Shown one piece after another: positions 58,651 through 64,000 of a stretch of DNA of 64,000 nucleotides (position 1 is its first letter; every line of letters starts with the position of its first letter). The notes under the pieces were generated by a model, which saw only the letters and a program-made list of their open reading frames with translations, had not been told where the DNA came from and made no database searches. Position numbers and translations under genes: made by a program. This DNA is from Margaritifera margaritifera (taxonomy: Eukaryota; Mollusca; Bivalvia; Unionida; Margaritiferidae), in assembly GCA_029931535.1 (NCBI GenBank), contig JAQPZY010001423.1, positions 248,001-312,000 of the forward strand, in the 5' to 3' direction.

Positions 58651-59113
58651 AAAAATTAAGGGATGGACAGCAACAGTGAGAAGAGAGAGGGGGGGGTGTT
58701 AAATGGTTGAATACCCATTGGGAATAATTCTCAATAAATAGTCTTTTTCGAATACACTTGTTCACTTTTCTGTATAATTTTCAATTTAACCAATATTTGA
58801 AAAATCCTTAAAAACATTACTTTAAGAGGTTTCAAAACAAATCATGTGTACCAGCGAAAACACTGTATTACATCACTGCTTTTTTGCATGTGAATGTGGA
58901 TTCATTCTAGTAGTATTGTTGATTCAGAACAGAACTTCTTTTTTCAAAAAAGATGGACAGTTATTTGGAGAAACAATAACATCATTCTATTGTTCTATCA
59001 GTAAAATATTTAGGCTGTGATTTCATTGCAAGTAATAGTGAAAACTTACTCATCCTTGACCGCACCTCCGAGTGCCAATTTGTAAATTTTAAATTCAGTA
59101 CAACAGGGCTCGA

Positions 59114-61350
59114 AATTAACGCTAATCTGATATCCCACTGTTAGTGATTGTGCCGACAGATCACTGAAACCCAGCAGTCACTAATCTGTTGGGGCAGTGA
59201 AAGTTACCGCCGGTTGCTATCATAACAATTTAGAAGCGGTCATGAGTTGGCATTCTCTTTAATGGTTAATTGATCTGTTTATTGTGTTAACTGAGTACCT
59301 ACCAACATCCTGCAATCGATGAGGTACAAAAAATGCTTGCAGCACAAATGGACCGGTTTTGTCAAAACAGTCCTTGTGCAAGTCGAACCAGTTTGGGGTA
59401 CCGCTTGCAAGCACTGATTTCATTACTGATGATAACAAAAGATACATGTATAAGGTCTCAGGCTAGTACTAACGAATCAAAAAGAGGCATGTTCACTGAC
59501 TCAACAAATAATACAAAACTATATCGAACAATGTGTTTTAATATTTATATCATTGGTAATAAACATTCAATGCATTGTCTGGTGACAATTGTAAACACGT
59601 AAAAGTATTTGCTAGGTGCGCAGCCATCACAGGAATGGCATAAAATAGATGATACAAGAGAGTGTGATTGCAAATATGATCAAGAGAAGAGACTAAGAAA
59701 GTACCAGAAATGGTGGTGTTACTATGTCAACTGATATCATACACTCCAGAATTACTAATGTCAGTATAGTGTTTGCATTATGCACAGAGAATAAAATGCT
59801 GCCCTTGCTGCTGCACTTAACAAAATAAAACTCCATCAACCAGGAGTTCAAAAATTTAGTTTTGCTGGGTTTTTCTCGCTTTGCTGATGGTTCATCTTTC
59901 CCTGAATCACAGCTGTGTTTGAATATTTTGCCTAAAAAAATAAATCACACTTCCACACTATTCCAATTACCAACATAATATATGGAGTAAAATCAAACTT
60001 CAAAGAAATGCTGCCACTGATCATGAACTAGCCAATGATCTTTAATATAGATGACTTAAACATTATGATTCAAGGCAATGAAGAGTAATAACTTTCATTT
60101 CTTCAACACGCATCTCTTTGATTTATTAAGTTAAAAATAAAAATGAATTGGGTTGTTCCACTTCGTATAATTTACTTATGCAAGTTAGCCTAATGGGTTC
60201 TCCCAAAAAAGGATTCCTAACACAACATTACCCTAGATATTATTGTCAGTCAATTAGGCAGAAATAATCTGTGCAAGGATGGTTGTTTACCTCTAACTTA
60301 CCTTTTATTCACCTCTATGACAATCAACTGTATTACTGCCCCAAGGTGATAGTTTTCCATGAGCATTAAGCACAAATGCTTACTGTTTGCAGACACGTTA
60401 CGGGCATGTTGTGGTGTCAAGAAAGGTCTCTCTTTTTTTGAACTAAAATTTACTGAACCATGACATGGGGCTCGAAATCATGATTTTTTTTCAATAACCC
60501 ACAGGATCACCCAAAATAAAAGTTTTACTACTCCTGCCTAAATTTCACTGACCCTGCTAAAATCAAACAGAAGCCAGTTCAGTTTCTAATTCAACATTTA
60601 TTATTCATTCATAGTTACTCAAAACATTAACAACTATATTTCACCAACAAAACTCACAAATGAAATACCCTGCACAGTTTCCTATTTCTCTGAATATTCA
60701 GTGCAGAAAGTACACAACATCGCAGCCTCTCCTGGATCTTAATTCAGCTATTTGTGTTCATTTTCCCAGCATTTCTGGTACTTTCTAAGTCTATTTTCTT
60801 GATCATATTTGCGATTGTGTTCTCTTGTGTCCTCATCTAATTTCTGCCATTTTGGTGGCAGCTGTACACCATGCAAATACTTCCATGTGTTTACAACTGT
60901 CACCGCACAATGCACTTTATCAACAATGATAAAACACATTGTTAAGTATAATTTCTGATTGGTAAATACTAGCCTGATACCCTGTACCTCTTGTTATCAT
61001 CTGTAATTAAATCAGTGCTTGAGGGCAGTACACTAGGCTAGTTCCACGTGTGCAAGACTGTTTTGACAATAATCACAGTAATTTACATGATGTGATGAGT
61101 GGTTTAACACCTATATGTTTGCGCTGTAAGCATTTATTGTACCTCATTAAATGTAGGATGTTGGTAGGTACTCAATTAACACAATACACAGATCAGTTAA
61201 CCATTAAAGGAAATTCTGATTCACAACCACTTCTTCACTGTTATGATAGCGACAGATGGTAATTTTCACTGCTCTAACGGATTAATGACAGCTGGGTTTT
61301 AGTGATCCATCAGCAAAGTCATTAACTGCATGATAGTGGATTTGCATTAA
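59114..61350. mobile_element. Large palindrome: ~600-bp inverted arms, ~1-kb centre
   Basis: The left arm (59114-59725) and right arm (about 60757-61350) are inverted copies at about 75% identity. Shared text includes gagtacctaccaacatcct, gtcaaaacagtc, caagcactgattt, cagatgataacaa/tgatgataacaa, gcaaatatgatcaag and agaaagtaccagaaatg. In the right arm a minus-strand frame (60939-60748) holds WKYLHGVQLPPKWQKLDEDT followed by REHNRKYDQENRLRKYQ; the left arm has a decayed equivalent. The outer left text agggctcgaaattaac resembles some hAT ends, but no target duplication was established. It is either a foldback transposon or two opposed copies of one element. Confidence 0.65.
60748..60939 (-). pseudogene. 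Conserved charged peptide fragment in palindrome arm
   Basis: A 63-codon frame, rich in Lys, Arg, Glu and Gln, ending NRLRKYQKCWENEHK. The same peptide is recognisable, with breaks, in the opposite arm (59590-59715, plus strand), which suggests ancestral coding function. I do not recognise the family. Confidence 0.4.
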
Positions 61351-61884
61351 TTGGGACCCCTTATGACAACATAGATGTGTACCACCAGACCGCAAGGGTT
61401 TTTCCCATGAGATGAGGGGTGTCTTCCATCCCTCATTCAAATCTGCTGCACATTCAAAATTATGAAAAAAATTCCATAAGACATTTTTCCTTTTTTTTTA
61501 TACACCTTACATTCCTAATAGAAGGCGAAGTTTACATTTTTTCAGCAACTCAGTCACCCACTTCGCCTGGTAGCGTGACCCCTGATTAAAGCATATTAAA
61601 CACAACAGCAAACATGCCATCACTGAAATCCATGTTTGCAGAATCAGCATCAAATGTGGATAAAGATATATGTGCAGTGCCAACTTTATAGCCGAACATA
61701 ATCTTCTGTTTATGGTAACAGATCATTTTTCAGATATAGTCAAAATAATGTTCCCTGACTTGGAAATCACACAAAAGTTCTAGTACAAATGGATAAAAAC
61801 TATTCACATAGTGTTCCAAGCTTTGGTCCTCATTGGGATAAGAAAGTCAAAGACATGTGCCGAATACAAAATTCGCCATTCTCA

Positions 61885-62172
61885 TTGAAAATCCTCTCCC
61901 TTTTGAAGTCAAAATTCCCAACCAAATTTTGCAAATCTGCCGATTTGTCCCAAGCTGACTTCTCTGTTGTGTCACATGTATAGATGTGCATATTTTAATA
62001 TTTAAAAAATGGAAATTTTTTCAATAATTCTAAAAATTTTTCATTTGCATGCAAAAAAATCGGATCAATGAAAATCCTCCCTCTTCTGAAGACAAAAATC
62101 TTGACTAAATTTTGCAAATCTCCTGATCTGTCCTAAGTTGACCTCTGTTCTGTCACATATATGTGACAGTGT
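61885..62172. repeat. ~182-bp direct duplication ending in a 20-bp palindrome
   Basis: gaaaatcctctcccttttga + agtcaaaattcccaaccaaa near 61887 is repeated at 62069 (gaaaatcctccctcttctga + agacaaaaatcttgac). Each copy runs to tctgttgtgtcacatgta / tctgttctgtcacatata. The second ends in the perfect palindrome ctgtcacatatatgtgacag at 62150-62169; the first has a degenerate version. Confidence 0.8.
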
Positions 62173-62332
62173 CAAAGAATTTGGGAGTTCAAAATTCACA
62201 TTTTTTTACGTGAAACATCATGTTGTGGCAGATATGTATTGTTACGAACATGACTAAAAGTTGAAAAAAAACACAGCTGCTCCAATGATAGATACAAGAT
62301 CAATTTAGTAATTAGGAGTACTATATCATTAT

Positions 62333-63064
62333 TAGGGGTGCACGATAATATCAAATACCGGTATATTGTGGTATTAAACTTGCACTACAATAATCGCGAT
62401 ATAAATTTATTATATCGATATAGTTTAATATTGATGTAAATTTTGAAAAAAGTTGCAATCGAACTCTATTATTTTTATAATTTAATATCAGCAATGTTTT
62501 ACCGTTAAAAATAGTTTCCGATTGACAATTGAATTGGATATCTGTACCTTCGGTATTCTGCTTCCGTAACATTTATACTTTGTTTCCCTGGGAATTTGCA
62601 GCATGGGTAATTGGAAGCTACATCAATGTAAATCTTCATCCTTTTTGAAGCTTTAACTTCTCTATGTCAACAAATAAGTACCTTGCTGACATTGATGACT
62701 AACTGACATTGTCCTCGAGCAACAAGTGTTTCTAGCATGGCTAATTACGACCTGGTGAAAAATTTGAAAGCACGGTTGGCCATATGGACTTATTTTGCTT
62801 TAAGAAAGAGCAAAACGGACAGGAAGATTGATGAGGCAATTGCTGTGTGCAGATTATGTGAGGCTCATTTTAAGTTTTCCGGTGGAACCACAAATCTAAC
62901 CTACCATATGAACAAGCACCCTCATGGGAAAATTGGTCATTACCGTTACGAGAATAGATACCATTAATCATCTGTATGCTTTCTTAAATCAACATATTGC
63001 AATAATATTGCAATATTTATAAAGTTATATTGTAATATGATTTTCAATTCAATACCCACCCCTA
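62333..63064 (+). mobile_element. Non-autonomous hAT element, 732 bp
   Basis: The ends TAGGGGTGCACGATA (62333 on) and the complement of the right end TAGGGGTGGGTATTGA share TAGGGGTG. They are flanked by ATCATTAT (62325-62332) and ATAATTAT (63065-63072), an 8-bp duplication with one mismatch, as expected for hAT. Subterminal sequence is rich in AATATTGCAATAT-type palindromic words at both sides. It encodes only a BED finger (62737-62967). Confidence 0.85.
62737..62967 (+). CDS. BED-type zinc-finger frame inside hAT element
   Basis: A 76-codon frame, intact from ATG to stop. It reads MANYDLVKNLKARLAIWTYF and then, after a basic stretch, AVCRLCEAHFKFSGGTTNLT + YHMNKHPHG. The aromatic pair W17/F20 and zinc ligands C38, C41, H57 and H61 (C-x2-C-x15-H-x3-H) with T-x-N-L before the first His define a BED finger. 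BED fingers sit at the N-terminus of many hAT transposases and bind the transposon ends; the RNase H-like core and C-terminal dimerisation region are absent. Whether it is expressed is unknown. Confidence 0.7.
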   Translation: MANYDLVKNLKARLAIWTYFALRKSKTDRKIDEAIAVCRLCEAHFKFSGGTTNLTYHMNKHPHGKIGHYRYENRYH

Positions 63065-63278
63065 ATAATTATAGTAATACATTTCTTACTTCATTAAGCA
63101 CGTCATAAACAAGAGACCCCCTTTTGCCGAGTATGCTATTTATTTGGCTAGAAAGTAAAAAAACTTTAAAACGGCTTAATGTAAAAGAACTTGAACACTG
63201 ACCTTAACATAGGATGTGAACGGACGTACGGTTGACGTTGGACATGTGGTAAAGTGAACGCCATATCAAGGTTCCGCC

Positions 63279-63388
63279 ATGGCTGGCTCGGTAAAAAATG
63301 ATAATGAAAGCGTACGATTCTTGGAACACCAAGAAAACCATACACTATCTGACGCGACAGGACCAACTATCTATCGTCCACGTGTAAA
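63279..63388 (+). CDS. Candidate first coding exon of an unknown plus-strand gene
   Basis: The ATG at 63279 has a near-ideal start context (gttccgccATGGct). The frame MAGSVKNDNESVRFLEHQEN + HTLSDATGPTIYRPRV is hydrophilic and non-repetitive and is followed by AA|GTATGT, a consensus donor. It would end with two bases of a split codon. The next exons would lie to the right, so PICALM exon 1 would sit antisense in its first intron. I do not recognise the protein. Alternatives: a chance frame, or the start of a decayed repeat. The frame without splicing stops at about 63453. Confidence 0.35.
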
Positions 63389-63585
63389 GTATGTTTATAT
63401 GTGCTGTCAGGGGCAGACAACCATACAGTCATTCCGATTTAAAACAATTTGAACCGTCCCACTTCGCCACTCCAGACTATTAAATAATTCATAAAATTGC
63501 CGATGTAAATATCAAAAAATATCATGCAAGGTAACAAAAAACTACAGACTCATTATGATAAATTAAATACTAAATGTATACGTAC

Positions 63586-63715
63586 AATCTAAGTGCTTCT
63601 TTTTTGGTCCCATGACTTCTTCCGTTGTCGATTTACACACCGACTTCGCCAGACCCTGGCCGGCGATACTGTGTTTGGCCGCTGTTACGCGGTCCATAAT
63701 ACTTTGTCCCGACAT
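63586..63715 (-). CDS. PICALM: PICALM exon 1: start codon and PIP2-binding N-terminus of clathrin-assembly protein
   Basis: Encodes the phosphatidylinositol-binding clathrin-assembly protein (CALM/AP180 family), which binds PIP2, clathrin, AP2 and small R-SNAREs during endocytosis at the plasma membrane. The 43 complete codons read [43 protein letters not shown] plus one base. Vertebrate CALM begins MSGQSLTDRITAAQHSVTGS; the start is therefore secure. The PIP2-site residues K28, K38, K39, K40 and H41 are all present, so the lipid-binding function is likely kept. Donor gtacgt at 63580-63585. With exons 2-8 the window gives 256 residues, nearly the full ANTH domain. Invertebrates usually have one gene for both CALM and AP180, so orthology to lap/unc-11 is equally correct. 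Confidence 0.97.
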
Positions 63716-63900
63716 TTTACCTTTTTAAAGTCAGTCTCATATAAATGAAGTAGGTCTACAGGGCCTTAAGACCCCCACTCCTTCGTAAACGAATCTGTCA
63801 AATGTTGAAGGAAGGGGTGGATGACTTGCCGCTAGCTAAAATGGCGAACTGAAGGACAAAATTATGAATCACGTGATCTAGGGAGCCTTCATTGTTTCTT
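63716..63900 (-). promoter_or_regulatory. PICALM: PICALM 5' UTR / promoter region
   Basis: Upstream of the start codon on the minus strand. The palindrome ATCACGTGAT (E-box CACGTG at 63870-63875) lies about 155 bp from the ATG. The word AAAATGGCG at 63838-63846, resembling a YY1 element, lies about 123 bp away on the opposite strand. No clear TATA box is placed. CpG density is higher here and in exon 1 than in the introns. Transcription start is not determined. Confidence 0.4.
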
Positions 63901-63937
63901 GTACACGATAAAGGAGCCAATGTAAATGTAATAAGTA

Positions 63938-63939
<2 letters not shown>

Positions 63940-63992
<53 letters not shown>
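63940..63992. repeat. (TTA)n / (ATT)n microsatellite
   Basis: About 17 uninterrupted trinucleotide copies, about 225-280 bp upstream of the PICALM start codon, so close to or within the promoter. Such a tract is likely to be length-polymorphic. Confidence 0.97.
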
Positions 63993-64000
63993 TAGTTCCG

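Larger units (their letters stand above)
33549..63585 (-). other. PICALM: PICALM intron 1, about 30 kb
   Basis: A first intron longer than all the other introns together and packed with mobile DNA (listed separately). Long stretches without recognised content: 35390-37180, 39085-40789, 45915-46138, 48750-50377, 52690-53150, 55020-56699 and 61350-61884. Pieces of common repeats appear there too: a family B 5' hairpin (aaaaagcccaagtgggcacg, about 39987), a MITE-like gtactgtataacgggtaatt at 49900, and (CATG)n near 55337. Confidence 0.85.

Noticed and set aside
63166..63366. 66-codon minus-strand frame in intron 1
   Set aside because: Antisense to the better-supported plus-strand candidate exon at 63279; no splice or homology support.

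Overview
This is animal genomic DNA: AT-rich, intron-dominated, full of microsatellites, tRNA-derived SINEs and degraded transposons, with no bacterial gene layout. The repeat types (arrays of units of roughly 140-160 bp ending in hairpins, DIRS-like and piggyBac-like copies, MITE-like fragments) suggest a marine lophotrochozoan, most likely a bivalve or other mollusc. That is inference from repeat style, not proof.

One host gene dominates. Eight minus-strand exons, all with AG acceptors and GT donors and with matching codon phase, spell 256 codons of the clathrin-assembly protein PICALM/AP180 (Drosophila lap, C. elegans unc-11 family). Exon 1 (start codon at 63715) lies near the right edge and exon 8 (292-398) at the left edge. 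Exons 1-8 give almost the whole ANTH membrane-binding domain, including the PIP2-binding lysines. The clathrin- and AP2-binding C-terminal part lies beyond the left edge. Intron 1 is about 30 kb. A possible first coding exon of a plus-strand gene (63279-63388) lies just inside intron 1, so two genes may have interlocked 5' ends.

The introns are a museum of mobile DNA. Intron 7: a 44-bp minisatellite and a SINE. Intron 6: three arrays of ~150-bp units. Intron 5: a hAT-like C-terminal fragment and a 1.4-kb TIR element with a pogo-type transposase tail. Intron 4: a 30-bp minisatellite and another array. Intron 3: a decayed DIRS-like retrotransposon, then a nested stack in which a hairpin-ended array is split by a 5.1-kb TA-flanked element, itself split by a TTAA-flanked piggyBac-like element. 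Intron 2: a pogo/Tigger-type MITE, a second large array, a SINE and hairpins. Intron 1: a MULE, a DIRS-gag-like fragment between inverted repeats, a LINE 3' half, a second piggyBac-like copy, a longer pogo element, a 22-bp minisatellite, a 2.2-kb palindrome and a hAT element.

The most striking pattern is that three DNA transposons of different superfamilies (MULE, hAT, pogo) have good ends but encode only a short DNA-binding domain (FLYWCH, BED, CENP-B-type HTH) and no recognisable catalytic domain.
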